This document shows, piece after piece, positions 33,170-43,336 of a stretch of 48,211 bases of DNA. The notes beneath the pieces are model-generated. The model was not told the DNA's origin and ran no database searches. It saw only the letters and a list, made by a program, of their open reading frames with translations. Source of the DNA: Neisseriales bacterium (GTDB taxonomy: Bacteria; Pseudomonadota; Gammaproteobacteria; Burkholderiales; UBA11063); the NCBI GenBank assembly GCA_008017155.1, contig SSGX01000041.1:1-48211 (forward strand), given 5' to 3'. The translations under genes were made by a program, and so were the position numbers. The number at the start of each line of letters is the position of its first letter. The stretch's first letter is position 1.

Positions 33170-33619
33170 ATGCTTGGTGGGGTAACTCATCTTAATCTTG
33201 ATCCGAAAAATCGGCTGGCGATACCAGCCAAATATCGCGATATCCTCCAGAGCCTTTCTGGCGGCAAGATAGTTATTACCCTTGAATCTGCGCAATGTCT
33301 CTTAATTTACCCTGAAAATGAATGGAATACTGTGCGTGATAAAGTACAGAATTTACCAAATTCACTTCATCCTCTAGTGAAAAGTTACCAGCGATTAGTT
33401 CTTGGTTATGCGGAGAACCTAGAAATAGATAAATCAGGGCGGGTTTTACTACCTGCTACACTAAAGCAGATGGCAAAGTTGGATAAAGAAATAGTGTTGG
33501 TTGGTATGGGCAATAAATTTGAGCTTTGGGATAAAAATAATTGGCATTTAGAGACTGAAAAAGCATTACAGTCATCAGCTGAAGATCTGGCGCAGCTACT
33601 TAACGGATTTAATTTGTAA
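33170..33619 (+). CDS. mraZ: Transcriptional regulator MraZ
   Basis: A 149-residue protein with two AbrB-like halves: VTHLNLDPKNRLAIPAKYRD at the N-terminus and ENLEIDKSGRVLLPATLKQM from about 84. MraZ forms a ring that binds the repeats upstream and represses the division cluster. I place the start at ATG 33170 (MLGGVTHLNLD), since the family begins MFxGxxxxxLDxKGR. An in-frame GTG at 33134 would lie inside the operator. Length is the usual 150. First gene of the cluster; rsmH follows after five bases. Confidence 0.94.
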   Translation: MLGGVTHLNLDPKNRLAIPAKYRDILQSLSGGKIVITLESAQCLLIYPENEWNTVRDKVQNLPNSLHPLVKSYQRLVLGYAENLEIDKSGRVLLPATLKQMAKLDKEIVLVGMGNKFELWDKNNWHLETEKALQSSAEDLAQLLNGFNL

Positions 33620-33624
33620 TAGGT

Positions 33625-34545
33625 ATGCATTACTCCGTCTTACTTCAAGAGTCAATTGAGTTATTAAATATAAAGCCAGATGGTATATATATTGATGGGA
33701 CTTTTGGACGTGGTGGTCATAGCCGGGTTATTCTTGAGAAACTAAACGCAGATGGAAGATTAATTGCCTTTGATAAAGATCCGGAAGCAATTACTTATGC
33801 AAAAAAAAATTTTACTGATAATCGATTTAAAATTATTCATGCTAGCTTTGCTAGTATTAAAGAGCAGCTACTCGATCTTGGAATAAATCAGATTGATGGT
33901 ATTTTACTTGATTTAGGGGTTTCTTCGCCGCAGTTGGATAATGCTGAGCGTGGCTTTAGTTTTCGTTATGATGCGCCACTTGATATGCGGATGGATAATA
34001 GTAAGGGTGTTACAGCAGCTGAATGGTTGTTAACTGCTAGTGAAGAAGAAATGGCTGATGTTTTTTGGCGTTATGGCGAAGAAAGATTCTCCCGGCGAAT
34101 CGCAAAAGCTATAGTTCGTGAGCGAGAAACCAAAGTATTCACGACAACTACTGAGTTAGCCAAGTTAGTTGAAGCACAGATCCCCTATAGAGAACGGGGT
34201 AAAAATCCGGCAACTAGAGTCTTTCAGGCAATAAGGATACAAGTAAATAACGAGCTGGGTGATTTAGAGCAGATTCTTACAGATGCTCCGCAGATGTTAG
34301 CTTTAAATGGACGTTTTGTAGTTATTAGTTTCCATTCATTAGAAGATCGTTTGGTAAAAACAGCCTTTAATGAGTTTGCTACTGCTGATAAATTACCCAA
34401 ATGGGCAATGGTAACTGACGAAGCAGCAGAATTTGGTGTAATAGCTAAAAAGGTCAGAGCTTCAATGGCTGAGATAGATGAAAATAGCCGGAGTCGAAGC
34501 GCTGTATTACGTTGCCTTGAGCACTTAAAAGCCTTACAGAAATAA
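33625..34545 (+). CDS. rsmH: 16S rRNA (cytosine-N4-)-methyltransferase RsmH
   Basis: A 306-residue SAM-dependent enzyme that methylates N4 of C1402 in the decoding centre of 16S rRNA. The SAM site GTFGRGGHSRVIL is at about 25, followed by FDKDP, LLDLGVSSPQLDNAERGFSF, PLDMRMD, ATRVFQAIRIQVNNEL and the C-terminal SFHSLEDRLVK and SRSAVLRCLE. Normal length and intact motifs. TAATAGG lies before the ATG. Second gene of the dcw cluster, formerly called mraW. Confidence 0.97.
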   Translation: MHYSVLLQESIELLNIKPDGIYIDGTFGRGGHSRVILEKLNADGRLIAFDKDPEAITYAKKNFTDNRFKIIHASFASIKEQLLDLGINQIDGILLDLGVSSPQLDNAERGFSFRYDAPLDMRMDNSKGVTAAEWLLTASEEEMADVFWRYGEERFSRRIAKAIVRERETKVFTTTTELAKLVEAQIPYRERGKNPATRVFQAIRIQVNNELGDLEQILTDAPQMLALNGRFVVISFHSLEDRLVKTAFNEFATADKLPKWAMVTDEAAEFGVIAKKVRASMAEIDENSRSRSAVLRCLEHLKALQK

Positions 34546-34554
34546 GAAATAATT

Positions 34555-34824
34555 ATGGATAACGTATTAAAAGTATTTAATCTTGTACTGGTTGCAATCC
34601 TAATTGGAAGCGCATTTAAGCTTATAAATCAGCGCTTTCAGGCAAGAAGTTATTATATGCAATTATCTCAGTTGCAAAATAAAATGGATGGAATAAATAA
34701 GGAGTACACCCGTCTGGAGATTGAAGAAGGTACTTATTCCTCAGACTTGGCAGTTCAAGACTATGCACTACATAACCTTGGGTTGGTCGAGGCGGATAAA
34801 CAACATATTTTGGAATTAAAATAA
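34555..34824 (+). CDS. ftsL: Cell division protein FtsL
   Basis: An 89-residue bitopic protein: one membrane helix (VFNLVLVAILIGSAFKL, about residues 7-23) and a periplasmic coiled coil (SQLQNKMDGINKEYTRLEIE). It joins FtsB and FtsQ in the complex that activates FtsWI at the septum. Sequence conservation of FtsL is low; identification rests on size, topology, the ending YALHNLGLVEADKQHILEL and its position between rsmH and ftsI. It ends one base before the ftsI ATG. Confidence 0.92.
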   Translation: MDNVLKVFNLVLVAILIGSAFKLINQRFQARSYYMQLSQLQNKMDGINKEYTRLEIEEGTYSSDLAVQDYALHNLGLVEADKQHILELK

Positions 34825-34825
34825 A

Positions 34826-36562
34826 ATGATAGCAAATGATGATATCCAAAAGCTGTACTGGCGAATAAAAAATGGTGATACAGTAGAAGTCAAGCCAGAA
34901 TCTTCAAATGTGTCATTAACTAAAGGCAAAGACCGCGCTAGTATAATTAACTATATCGCACTAGGATTAACCTGTGCGGTGTTGTTACGTCTTGCCTATA
35001 TTAATACTATTAGTAGTAAATTCCTCTCTGATCAGTTAAATACCCGTGTTTTACGAACAGTTAAGTTAACCGCCATGCGTGGAACTATCACGGATCGAAA
35101 TAATCGTCCGCTAGCGGTTAGTACACCTGTTGATTCGATCTGGGCAGATCCTTCCGAAATGGAAAATTTGAGTGCTGCACAGGTAAATGATCTGGCAAAA
35201 GCAATGAATATTCCGGTATCGGAATTAAATTCCAAATTAAATGATAAGAATAAAACATTTGTCTATTTAAAACGTGCGATGTCTCCACAACAAGCTAAAG
35301 CTGTTCTTGATTTAGATATTGAGGGTGTTTATAGTCTTCAAGAGTTCAAACGTTATTATCCAAGCGGTGAGGTTACTGCTCACGTCGTTGGTTTTAACAA
35401 TATTGACGATAAAGGTGCTGATGGCATTGAGTACGCGGACGATAAGTTATTGCAAGGTGAGGCTGGATCGAAGCAGATTATTCGTGACTTACGCGGGCAT
35501 GTTGTAGAAAATGTTGGTATTAGTCAGCCAGCAAAAGACGGGCAGCAGGTTGCGCTTTCAATTGATAGCCGAGTTCAATATATTGCTTACGCAGCCTTAA
35601 AAGCTCAGGTTGAAAAATCAGCTGCTAAAGGTGGCTCGGCTGTAGTACTTGATGCACGTACTGGTGAAGTATTAGCGATGATTAATATGCCTACCTATAA
35701 TCCAAATAATCGCAATGGTGTTGATCCTGATATGCTAAAAAATCGTGCAGCAGTAAATGTATATGATCCTGGTTCAATCATGAAGCCATTGGTGATTGCC
35801 AAGGCTTTGGATGACAAAATTGTAACACCGCAGACTGTTTTTGATACTCATCCATATGTAGTTGGACCGAAATTAATTAAAGATGATCACCCATATCCGA
35901 GTATGACTGTTGCTGAAATTATCCAACATTCAAGTGATATTGGTACTTCTAAGATTGCTATGAAATATAAGCCACAACCACTTTGGGAATACTATCGCAA
36001 AATTGGTTTTGGGCAGAAACTTGGTACTGGCTTTCCGGGTGAGACCAAAGGGATTATGAATGACTGGCGTAGATGGTATCCAGTCGATCAGGCATTGATG
36101 TCCTACGGTTACGGTATTTCGGTGAGTTTATTCCAGATGGCACATGCATATACAATCTTTACTAATAATGGTTGTTTGCTTCCGGTTAATTTTAATAAGC
36201 TTCAATCTGGGCATACACCAGCTTGTGAACAAGTTATTTCACCGAAAACAGCTGAAACTATGCGTACAATTCTTGCTGCTACTACTGAAGAGGGTACTGG
36301 TAAAAATGCGCGTGTTCCTGATTATACTGTAGCAGGTAAAACTGGTACGGCGCAGGTTCTTGATCATGGACATTATAGTGACAAGAAACATATAGGTTCA
36401 TTTGTCGGTTTTGCTCCAGCCCTTAATCCACGGATCATTGTAGCGGTAATGATAGATCAGCCAACTAAAGGACTTTATTATGGTGCACAGACTGCAGCAC
36501 CTGTATTTGCAGCAATTACCGAGCCAACATTAAAAGTGCTTGGGGTGCAGCCTGATAAATAG
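34826..36562 (+). CDS. ftsI: Peptidoglycan D,D-transpeptidase FtsI (PBP3)
   Basis: A 578-residue class B penicillin-binding protein, the septal transpeptidase that works with FtsW. It has an N-terminal membrane helix (INYIALGLTCAVLLRLAY, about 38-55), the pedestal motif RGTITDRNNRPLAVSTP, and a transpeptidase domain with the nucleophile Ser317 in GSIMKP, and KTG at 505-507 in AGKTGTAQ. The second active-site motif reads Ser369-Ser370-Asp371 (HSSDIGTSK), where FtsI proteins usually have SSN; an S-x-D form is known in PBP2-type enzymes. Length and order are otherwise normal. The ATG lies one base after the ftsL stop. Confidence 0.96.
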   Translation: MIANDDIQKLYWRIKNGDTVEVKPESSNVSLTKGKDRASIINYIALGLTCAVLLRLAYINTISSKFLSDQLNTRVLRTVKLTAMRGTITDRNNRPLAVSTPVDSIWADPSEMENLSAAQVNDLAKAMNIPVSELNSKLNDKNKTFVYLKRAMSPQQAKAVLDLDIEGVYSLQEFKRYYPSGEVTAHVVGFNNIDDKGADGIEYADDKLLQGEAGSKQIIRDLRGHVVENVGISQPAKDGQQVALSIDSRVQYIAYAALKAQVEKSAAKGGSAVVLDARTGEVLAMINMPTYNPNNRNGVDPDMLKNRAAVNVYDPGSIMKPLVIAKALDDKIVTPQTVFDTHPYVVGPKLIKDDHPYPSMTVAEIIQHSSDIGTSKIAMKYKPQPLWEYYRKIGFGQKLGTGFPGETKGIMNDWRRWYPVDQALMSYGYGISVSLFQMAHAYTIFTNNGCLLPVNFNKLQSGHTPACEQVISPKTAETMRTILAATTEEGTGKNARVPDYTVAGKTGTAQVLDHGHYSDKKHIGSFVGFAPALNPRIIVAVMIDQPTKGLYYGAQTAAPVFAAITEPTLKVLGVQPDK

Positions 36563-36571
36563 GAAGAAATA

Positions 36572-38056
36572 GTGTTTAGCCTAAAAAATATCCTAATTTC
36601 AAACGAAATAATTGCCCAGCACGCAAGTGTGCTGGGCATATTGCTTGCTAGCCAAGCGAATCTTGTTATTGATAGTCGTAAAGTTAAGAGTGGTGACATT
36701 TTTTGCGCTTACAAAGGTACGGCAAATGATGGTCGTGAATATATCAATTCGGCAATTGAAAATGGGGCGGGCGCAATTCTATATGAACCACCTCTAAATT
36801 CTGAAATTGAAATCAAGCTAGAGAATTATCCGATTCCAAACTTAATGCAGCTGGTGGGGGTATTCGCCGCCCATAAGTATAATTATCCGTCTAAATCAAT
36901 GAGAAATTTTGCTGTAACTGGAACCAACGGTAAAACTTCGATCACTCACTGGCTAAATCAAGCATATAGCTTTCTTGGCTACAAAACCGGGATTATTGGT
37001 ACTACTGGAGCTGGGATTTATCCGAACTTAAACGATTATGCTTCAACTACACCCGATCCTGTTACCTTGCAGCAATTATTATTAAAATTTAAAGATACAA
37101 ATGTCAATATTCTAGCAATGGAAGTTTCCTCACATGCTCTTCATCAGGGGCGGGTTAATGGGGTAAATTTTGATACAGCCATTTTTACCAATTTGACGCA
37201 AGATCATCTGGATTACCATCAGACAATGGAAAATTATTTTGCAGCGAAAGAAGAGCTTTTTTACTGGAGTGGCTTAAAAAATGCTGTGATTAATAGTGAT
37301 GACGAATACGGGCGGAAGTTAATTAATGGCTTAAATAAATCTGAAAGCCGAGCTAGTATAATTAATTATGGAATTAATAGCGGTGATGTTCGTGCTAAAG
37401 AGATAAAGCTATCTAATCGTGGTTGCGAATTTATATTAACTTATGCGGGGCAAGAAGCCCTAGTTTATGCCCCAGTCATAGGGTTATTTAATGTTTATAA
37501 CCTTCTTGCGGTAATTGCCGCACTATTGATTAATGATGTTGAGTTTTCACAAATTGCAGAGGTTCTTCGTACTTTAACGCCAGTTACTGGGCGGATGGAT
37601 GCCAAAATAATTGCTGGTAAACCATTGGTGGTAGTTGATTATGCTCATACTCCAGATGCTCTTGAGAAAGCTCTATCGACATTAAAAGAGATCAAGGGAG
37701 ATGGTCGGCTAATTTGTGTTTTTGGTTGCGGCGGTAATCGAGATCGGACTAAGCGTCCTCTTATGGGGCAAGCTGTGGTTAAACACGCTGATGAAATAAT
37801 TATAACAACTGATAATCCTCGCTTTGAAGAACCTGATGCAATTATTGCTGATATACTACCTGTAATGACTGATCGTCAATTTTTAATTGAAATCGAGAGG
37901 AAAGAAGCCATCAATAAAGCGATTAAGATGGCTTTAGCTAATGATATTATCCTTGTTGCAGGCAAAGGGCACGAGACATATCAGGAAATAAGAGGTGTAA
38001 AGCACCCATTTAGTGATTTTGAGATTGTTAGAGAGGCACTTGACGAATATAGGTAA
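36572..38056 (+). CDS. murE: UDP-MurNAc-tripeptide synthetase (meso-DAP adding)
   Basis: A 494-residue Mur ligase that adds the third amino acid to UDP-MurNAc-Ala-Glu. The ATP loop is TGTNGKTSITHWL, with STTPDPVTLQQLL after it. DNPR at 414-417 (TTDNPRFEEPDAI) is the signature for meso-diaminopimelate rather than lysine, so the cell wall is of the DAP type. DYAHTPDALEKAL and GKGHETYQ are also present. The start is a GTG with AGGAAG five bases before it, nine bases after the ftsI stop. A 260-base gap with a hairpin element separates it from murF, unlike the tight spacing elsewhere in this cluster. Confidence 0.96.
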   Translation: MFSLKNILISNEIIAQHASVLGILLASQANLVIDSRKVKSGDIFCAYKGTANDGREYINSAIENGAGAILYEPPLNSEIEIKLENYPIPNLMQLVGVFAAHKYNYPSKSMRNFAVTGTNGKTSITHWLNQAYSFLGYKTGIIGTTGAGIYPNLNDYASTTPDPVTLQQLLLKFKDTNVNILAMEVSSHALHQGRVNGVNFDTAIFTNLTQDHLDYHQTMENYFAAKEELFYWSGLKNAVINSDDEYGRKLINGLNKSESRASIINYGINSGDVRAKEIKLSNRGCEFILTYAGQEALVYAPVIGLFNVYNLLAVIAALLINDVEFSQIAEVLRTLTPVTGRMDAKIIAGKPLVVVDYAHTPDALEKALSTLKEIKGDGRLICVFGCGGNRDRTKRPLMGQAVVKHADEIIITTDNPRFEEPDAIIADILPVMTDRQFLIEIERKEAINKAIKMALANDIILVAGKGHETYQEIRGVKHPFSDFEIVREALDEYR

Positions 38057-38167
38057 ATTTGATTATTAGGCACTAACTAGTGGGCAAATAATAGAAATTA
38101 TAAAAAATAATCCACTGGAATTAACTAACTGATTTTATGTACTTAGGTTATTTTCGGAGGTGTAAAG

Positions 38168-38237
38168 CAAATTTTGACGATTTTGCGGACTGGTTCGTCG
38201 TTTTGAACCAGTCTGCCATGAGGAAAATTTGTTTTAT
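38168..38237 (+). other. Long hairpin element between murE and murF
   Basis: A 12-bp stem (38185-38196 with 38205-38216, one wobble) with an eight-base loop is enclosed by a second, outer 8-bp palindromic arm CAAATTTT (38168-38175) and AAAATTTG (38224-38231), and TTTTAT follows. The whole folds as one two-part stem-loop ending in a T-tract, so it could act as a (partial) terminator or RNA-stability element inside the cluster, or be a small mobile palindrome. The rest of the 260-base gap has no gene. Confidence 0.7.
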
Positions 38238-38316
38238 ATCTCTGAAATGGTTTATCAATGTAAGATCAGAAATTAAGTTTTCAATATGAGAATAAAACTT
38301 GGGGAAGTAGGGTATT

Positions 38317-39678
38317 ATGGTAAAAATGACAGCAGGAGAGATTGCGCAACTGGCAGAGGGAGACTTGTCAGGGGTATTTAAAACTGATGGTATTATTGAA
38401 GCAGTTATAATAGATAGCCGTCAAGTAAAAAATCATAGCCTATTTGTGGCAATCCGCGGTGATACTAATGATGGACATAATTATGTTGAGCAAGTAGTTG
38501 CTAAGGCTGGGAATTACGCGCTGGTTAATAATGATTTTCCTCTTGATTTACCTAATTTAATTCGGGTTAATGATACTACGCTAGCACTAGGGACTCTAGC
38601 AGCAAATTATCGTAAGAAATTTAATTTACCGATAGCCGCAATTACTGGTAGCAATGGCAAAACTACAGTTAAAGAAATGCTTAAATGTATTTGTGATCGC
38701 GAGTTTGGTAAAGAGCATGTTCTTGCTACTAGTGGAAATCTGAATAATCATTTGGGTTTACCATTGACTATTTTGCAACTTAGTGAAAAACATAAAGTTG
38801 CAATTTTAGAAATGGGTATGAATCATAGTGGAGAGCTTGATTATCTGAGTAAAGCTGGGAAACCAACGGTTGCAGCGATAAATAATGTGATGTTTGCTCA
38901 TGCTGGACATTTTAATAGTATTGAAGATATTGCTCGTGCTAAAGGTGAAATTTATCACGGAATAACTAGCGATGGTACTGCATGTCTTGATTTATCAAGT
39001 GAGTACATGAGAATGTGGCAGGGTGAAGATATACAATGTAATATCTTTCCTTATGGTACAAAAGAGACTAATTGTTATCTTCGAGATATTGAGGATGGAG
39101 TTGGTTATTATATTACTCCATTAGGTGAAATCGAAGTCTCCCTCAGAATACTTGGGCAACATAACTATTATAATGGATTAACAGCAATTGCACTTGCAAT
39201 AAATCTTGGTTGTTCATTAAAATCGATAAAGACTGGATTGGAAAGTTATTCTGGCTATAAAGGGCGACTTGAATTAAAGAATGCTTTTAATGGTGCATTA
39301 ATCATTGATGATACTTATAATGCTAATCCTGATTCAGTCAAAGCCGCACTAAATGCTATTCAGGGATTACCAAGACCATATTGGTTTATTTTTGCTGATT
39401 TGAAAGAACTAGGTATTCATGAACTTAGTTTTCATCAGGAAATTGGTGAATATGCAGATGCTAGCAATATTGATATGTTACTTACTGTTGGTGACTTGGC
39501 AGCTCATGCTGCGAAATTTTATAAGCGGGATAAAATCCATTTTGCCACGAATCAGGATATAGTAAAATACTGCCTGACTAACCTGCCTAAAAATGCAACC
39601 TTATTAATTAAGGGTTCTAATTCAATGCGTTTAGGGGAAATAGCAGAAGAGCTTAGTTTAGGTAAGAAAATACTTTAG
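38317..39678 (+). CDS. murF: UDP-MurNAc-tripeptide:D-Ala-D-Ala ligase
   Basis: A 453-residue Mur ligase that adds D-Ala-D-Ala, completing the UDP-MurNAc-pentapeptide. It begins with VKMTAGEIAQLAEGDL, has the ATP loop [14 protein letters not shown] near 109, then ATSGNLNNHLGLPLT, LEMGMNHSGEL and the C-terminal IIDDTYNANPDSVKAAL, all diagnostic of MurF. GGGGAAG lies upstream of the ATG. It follows the hairpin-containing gap after murE, and a short GCACAA/TTGTGC hairpin lies between it and mraY. Confidence 0.96.
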   Translation: MVKMTAGEIAQLAEGDLSGVFKTDGIIEAVIIDSRQVKNHSLFVAIRGDTNDGHNYVEQVVAKAGNYALVNNDFPLDLPNLIRVNDTTLALGTLAANYRKKFNLPIAAITGSNGKTTVKEMLKCICDREFGKEHVLATSGNLNNHLGLPLTILQLSEKHKVAILEMGMNHSGELDYLSKAGKPTVAAINNVMFAHAGHFNSIEDIARAKGEIYHGITSDGTACLDLSSEYMRMWQGEDIQCNIFPYGTKETNCYLRDIEDGVGYYITPLGEIEVSLRILGQHNYYNGLTAIALAINLGCSLKSIKTGLESYSGYKGRLELKNAFNGALIIDDTYNANPDSVKAALNAIQGLPRPYWFIFADLKELGIHELSFHQEIGEYADASNIDMLLTVGDLAAHAAKFYKRDKIHFATNQDIVKYCLTNLPKNATLLIKGSNSMRLGEIAEELSLGKKIL

Positions 39679-39730
39679 AAACTGGCACAACAAATTGTGC
39701 TGATATTATGACATTTGCAAAGGATATCGA

Positions 39731-40816
39731 ATGCTTTACCTTCTGGCGCAATATCTAGAAAAATATATTGGGGCATTCAGGGTTTTTGAATATGTAACAT
39801 TTCGTGCGCTGTTAGCTGGGATATTTTCACTGAGTATTTCCATGTTACTCGGGAAGCCAGTTATCCGTTGGCTTACCAGTCTTAAAATTGGACAAACAGT
39901 CCGAACTGATGGTCCACAGACACATTTGGTTAAATCAGGTACTCCAACAATGGGTGGTGTATTAATTATTCTTTCTATTATCCTCACCACGCTTCTTGTG
40001 GCTGATCTTTCAAATTTATATATCTGGATTTTGCTTTTTGTATTAGTAGCAACCGGAGCGTTAGGTTTTATCGATGATTATCGTAAGATCGTTTATAAAG
40101 ATCCCAAAGGCTTACCACCAAGAGCAAAAATGATTGGGCAATCACTTATTGCTCTAATTACTGGGTTATTCTTAATTTATGTGGTTAAAATGCCAAATAC
40201 AACGGAAGTAGTAGTACCTTTTTTTAAATCTGTACAGTATCCTTTTGGCGTAATAGGTTTCCTGATTTTGACTTATTTTGTTATTGTTGGTAGTTCAAAT
40301 GCGGTTAATCTTACCGATGGCTTAGATGGCTTAGTATCGGTTCCCATAATAATCGTATCTCTGGGTCTGTCAATTTTTGCTTATATTGCTGGACATAAAA
40401 TCTTTGCTAATTATCTCTACCTTCCACATATTCCATTAGCCCATGAGGTGGTTGTGTTTTGTGCGGCAATTGTTGGGGCTACGCTTGGCTTTCTGTGGTT
40501 TAATGCTCATCCGGCCCAAGTCTTTATGGGGGATGTTGGTGCTCTTGCCTTAGGTGCTACTTTAGGTACTATTGCGATTATTGTTCGGCAGGAAATAGTA
40601 TTTGGGATTATGGGCGGATTATTTGTAATTGAGGCGATTTCAGTGATGCTACAGGTAGGGTCATATAAACTTAGGAAAAAAAGAATTTTTTTGATGGCAC
40701 CTATTCATCATCATTTTGAACTTAAAGGATGGAAAGAAACGCAGGTTGTAGTACGCTTCTGGATTATTAGCATAATATTTTTGCTAATCAGCCTTTCAAC
40801 AATTAAATTAAGATGA
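39731..40816 (+). CDS. mraY: Phospho-MurNAc-pentapeptide translocase
   Basis: A 361-residue inner-membrane enzyme with ten hydrophobic helices that moves phospho-MurNAc-pentapeptide from UDP to undecaprenyl phosphate, making lipid I. Key motifs are [27 protein letters not shown] (Mg-binding Asp pair), [27 protein letters not shown] and [14 protein letters not shown]. Length is that of E. coli MraY (360). AAAGGA precedes the ATG. The stop overlaps the murD start by four bases (ATGA). Confidence 0.97.
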   Translation: MLYLLAQYLEKYIGAFRVFEYVTFRALLAGIFSLSISMLLGKPVIRWLTSLKIGQTVRTDGPQTHLVKSGTPTMGGVLIILSIILTTLLVADLSNLYIWILLFVLVATGALGFIDDYRKIVYKDPKGLPPRAKMIGQSLIALITGLFLIYVVKMPNTTEVVVPFFKSVQYPFGVIGFLILTYFVIVGSSNAVNLTDGLDGLVSVPIIIVSLGLSIFAYIAGHKIFANYLYLPHIPLAHEVVVFCAAIVGATLGFLWFNAHPAQVFMGDVGALALGATLGTIAIIVRQEIVFGIMGGLFVIEAISVMLQVGSYKLRKKRIFLMAPIHHHFELKGWKETQVVVRFWIISIIFLLISLSTIKLR

Positions 40817-42171
40817 TTATGCGACAAATCAATTTTCAAGAAGATAAATTTGCTATCATTGGTGCTGGGGAAACCGGGCGCTCAATTTACCGTTACCTGA
40901 AATACCGCAAAGCAAATATTTTAAATGTACTTGATACCAGAGAAAACCCTCCAGCATTTATTGATAATGCGGACGTAATTGGTGGTAAGCTTGATTATAA
41001 GCATCTGGAAGCAGCATCAGTGGTGGTAATAAGTCCTGGGGTATCGATTTATGAACCAGCCATTCAAAAAGCACTTGCCAATAATAAATTAGTAGTAGGA
41101 GATATTGAGCTTTTTGCACAACAAATCTCTACTTGGGATTCTAAAGTGATTGGGATCACTGGTAGTAATGGCAAAACGACCGTTACGAGTTTAACTGGAT
41201 TTCTTGCTGCTGAAATAGGGGTTAAGACTTTAGTAGCAGGTAATATTGGGACACAGGTTCTTGATGCACTGATTTCGATTGAAGAAGCTGGTAACTATCC
41301 GGAGCTAATTGTTCTTGAATTGTCAAGCTTTCAACTGGAGACAACGTATAGCTTAATGCTTGATAGTGCTACGGTTCTGAATATTTCTGAAGATCACCTT
41401 GATCGTTACCGCGACTTACTTGAGTATGCCTATGCCAAAGCCAACATTTTTAATAACTGTAAGGTGCAGATATTAAATCTTGATGATCAGTTAGTAATGG
41501 CAATGAGTCGTAGTAATTTGCAGCAAACATTCTTTGCCAGCGAAAAAGCTGAATATTCGCTTATTCAGAATGATCAAGGCGTTTTTCTTGCTATCAATAA
41601 TAGCCCAGTTTTAGATACCCGAAAATTGCAATTGGTTGGTAGGCATAATTATCAAAATAGTTTGGCAAGTCTTGCGTTATTAATCGCTTGCGGTTATAAG
41701 TTAGAGATGCTTCTTGACCCACTAACTAGGTTTGCTGGTTTAGAGCACCGGATGCAAAAAATTGCGGAAGCTAATGATATTATCTATATTGAAGACTCCA
41801 AGGGTACTAATGTTGGAGCTGTTATTGCTGGTGTTAGTGGTATTGACCGTCCAGTTCATCTAATCCTTGGTGGTGATGGCAAGGGGCAGGATTTTAGTCC
41901 ACTTCGACAAATGGTAGAACATAAATGTAAGTCGGTTGCATTGATCGGTCAAGATGCCAATAAAATTGCAGAGGTTCTTGCCGGACTTCCTAATATTATT
42001 AAATATCCAAGTCTTGAAGATGCCGTTGCTGCTTGTCATAAAAATGCAGTTGCTGGTGATGCTGTGATACTTTCCCCTGCTTGTGCATCATGGGATATGT
42101 TTACCAATTATAAACATCGGGCACAAGTTTTTAGTGATACCGTATATGCGCTTATTCAAAAAAACACTTAA
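40813..42171 (+). CDS. murD: UDP-MurNAc-L-alanine:D-glutamate ligase
   Basis: A 452-residue Mur ligase that adds D-glutamate to UDP-MurNAc-L-Ala. The N-terminal Rossmann-like part ([17 protein letters not shown]) binds UDP, and [20 protein letters not shown] is the ATP loop; [10 protein letters not shown] and [12 protein letters not shown] are typical of MurD. The first ATG at 40813 overlaps mraY (coupled start); a second ATG two codons later is possible. Its end overlaps the ftsW start. Confidence 0.96.
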   Translation: MIMRQINFQEDKFAIIGAGETGRSIYRYLKYRKANILNVLDTRENPPAFIDNADVIGGKLDYKHLEAASVVVISPGVSIYEPAIQKALANNKLVVGDIELFAQQISTWDSKVIGITGSNGKTTVTSLTGFLAAEIGVKTLVAGNIGTQVLDALISIEEAGNYPELIVLELSSFQLETTYSLMLDSATVLNISEDHLDRYRDLLEYAYAKANIFNNCKVQILNLDDQLVMAMSRSNLQQTFFASEKAEYSLIQNDQGVFLAINNSPVLDTRKLQLVGRHNYQNSLASLALLIACGYKLEMLLDPLTRFAGLEHRMQKIAEANDIIYIEDSKGTNVGAVIAGVSGIDRPVHLILGGDGKGQDFSPLRQMVEHKCKSVALIGQDANKIAEVLAGLPNIIKYPSLEDAVAACHKNAVAGDAVILSPACASWDMFTNYKHRAQVFSDTVYALIQKNT

Positions 42172-43336
42172 TCAGTTTAGCCCAGCAAAGCCGCGTAATG
42201 TGAAGGCTGGGATCGATAATAATATCCTCTTTGCCGCGATTCTTTTGTTAACGCTTGGTTTGTTGATGGTCTATTCTGCTTCAATAGCCTATGCTGGCAA
42301 AGATTCAGGTAGCGGTAATCAGTATTTTTATCTGATCCGGCATGTTATGGCAATTAGCCTTGGATTGGTAGTTGGTGTACTGGCATTTAATTTGCCGACA
42401 ACTTTTTGGCAAAAAAACTCAAATAAGATTATCGTTGGTGTCATTATACTTCTAATTGCAGTTTTGATTCCGCATGTTGGGCGTTTAGTAAATGGCTCTA
42501 GGCGTTGGTTACCGTTAGGCTTACTTAATCTCCAGCCCTCGGAGCTGGCAAAGATTGGTATTGCTATCTATATGGCAAATTACTTTTGCGGTAAAACTCT
42601 TAGTTTCCGTAAGTTTCGTAGTGATGTTTTACCTGTTACCGTAACATTATTGACGATTTGTGCTTTATTACTTGCTGAGCCGGATATGGGTTCTACGACG
42701 GTAGTATTCCTCATTGCACTTACGATTCTGTTTCTATCTGATCTCGATGTAAGACTAATTATTGCTACAGTCTTACTTGGTGCAGTTGCCTTTGTTTTAC
42801 TAATCATTTTTGAACCATATCGTATGAAACGGGTGGTTGGGTTTTTAAACCCATGGGAAGATTCATTAGGCAAAGGTTATCAATTAAGCCATTCTCTTTT
42901 GGCATATGGTCATGGTGGTTGGCTTGGGGTTGGACTTGGCAATAGTATCGAGAAACTATATTATTTGCCAGAAGCGCATACCGATTTTATTATGGCAATT
43001 ATCGGTGAAGAGTTCGGTGTTATTGGTGTCATTGCCGTACTAATTTTATTTTGGATAATTTTTTATCGTGGATTTACTATTATAGCGACCGAAGCTAAAC
43101 GCTTACCACAAAGAAAATTTCAGGGCTTACTGGCACAGGGAATCAGTGTCTGGTTTTTTGCTCAAGCAATTGTTAATATCGGTGTAAGTATCGGAATATT
43201 GCCAACCAAAGGATTAACCTTGCCATTTGTTTCTTTTGGTGGTAGTTCTATTTTGGTTAATTGCATTGCACTTGCAATATTACTCAAAATTGACTATGAG
43301 AATAAATTAGTCCGGCAGGGGGTTAAGGTCGAATGA
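42146..43336 (+). CDS. ftsW: Lipid II polymerase FtsW (SEDS family)
   Basis: A 396-residue SEDS protein with about ten membrane helices that polymerises septal glycan together with FtsI. Signature segments are LLMVYSASIAYAG, RWLPLGLLNLQPSELAKIG, LLAEPDMGSTTV and GYQLSHSLLAYGHGGW with NSIEKLYYLPEAHTDFI. I chose the ATG at 42146 ([12 protein letters not shown]), which overlaps murD by 26 bases; an in-frame ATG at 42083 would overlap by 89 and add 21 residues without any ribosome site. Neither has a strong site, so translation is probably coupled to murD. It overlaps murG by four bases. Confidence 0.94.
   Translation: MRLFKKTLNQFSPAKPRNVKAGIDNNILFAAILLLTLGLLMVYSASIAYAGKDSGSGNQYFYLIRHVMAISLGLVVGVLAFNLPTTFWQKNSNKIIVGVIILLIAVLIPHVGRLVNGSRRWLPLGLLNLQPSELAKIGIAIYMANYFCGKTLSFRKFRSDVLPVTVTLLTICALLLAEPDMGSTTVVFLIALTILFLSDLDVRLIIATVLLGAVAFVLLIIFEPYRMKRVVGFLNPWEDSLGKGYQLSHSLLAYGHGGWLGVGLGNSIEKLYYLPEAHTDFIMAIIGEEFGVIGVIAVLILFWIIFYRGFTIIATEAKRLPQRKFQGLLAQGISVWFFAQAIVNIGVSIGILPTKGLTLPFVSFGGSSILVNCIALAILLKIDYENKLVRQGVKVE

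Noticed and set aside
42083..42145. Upstream start of ftsW inside murD
   Set aside because: The extra 21 residues ([14 protein letters not shown]...) are the murD sequence read in another frame, with no ribosome site; the ATG at 42146 gives a normal FtsW N-terminus.
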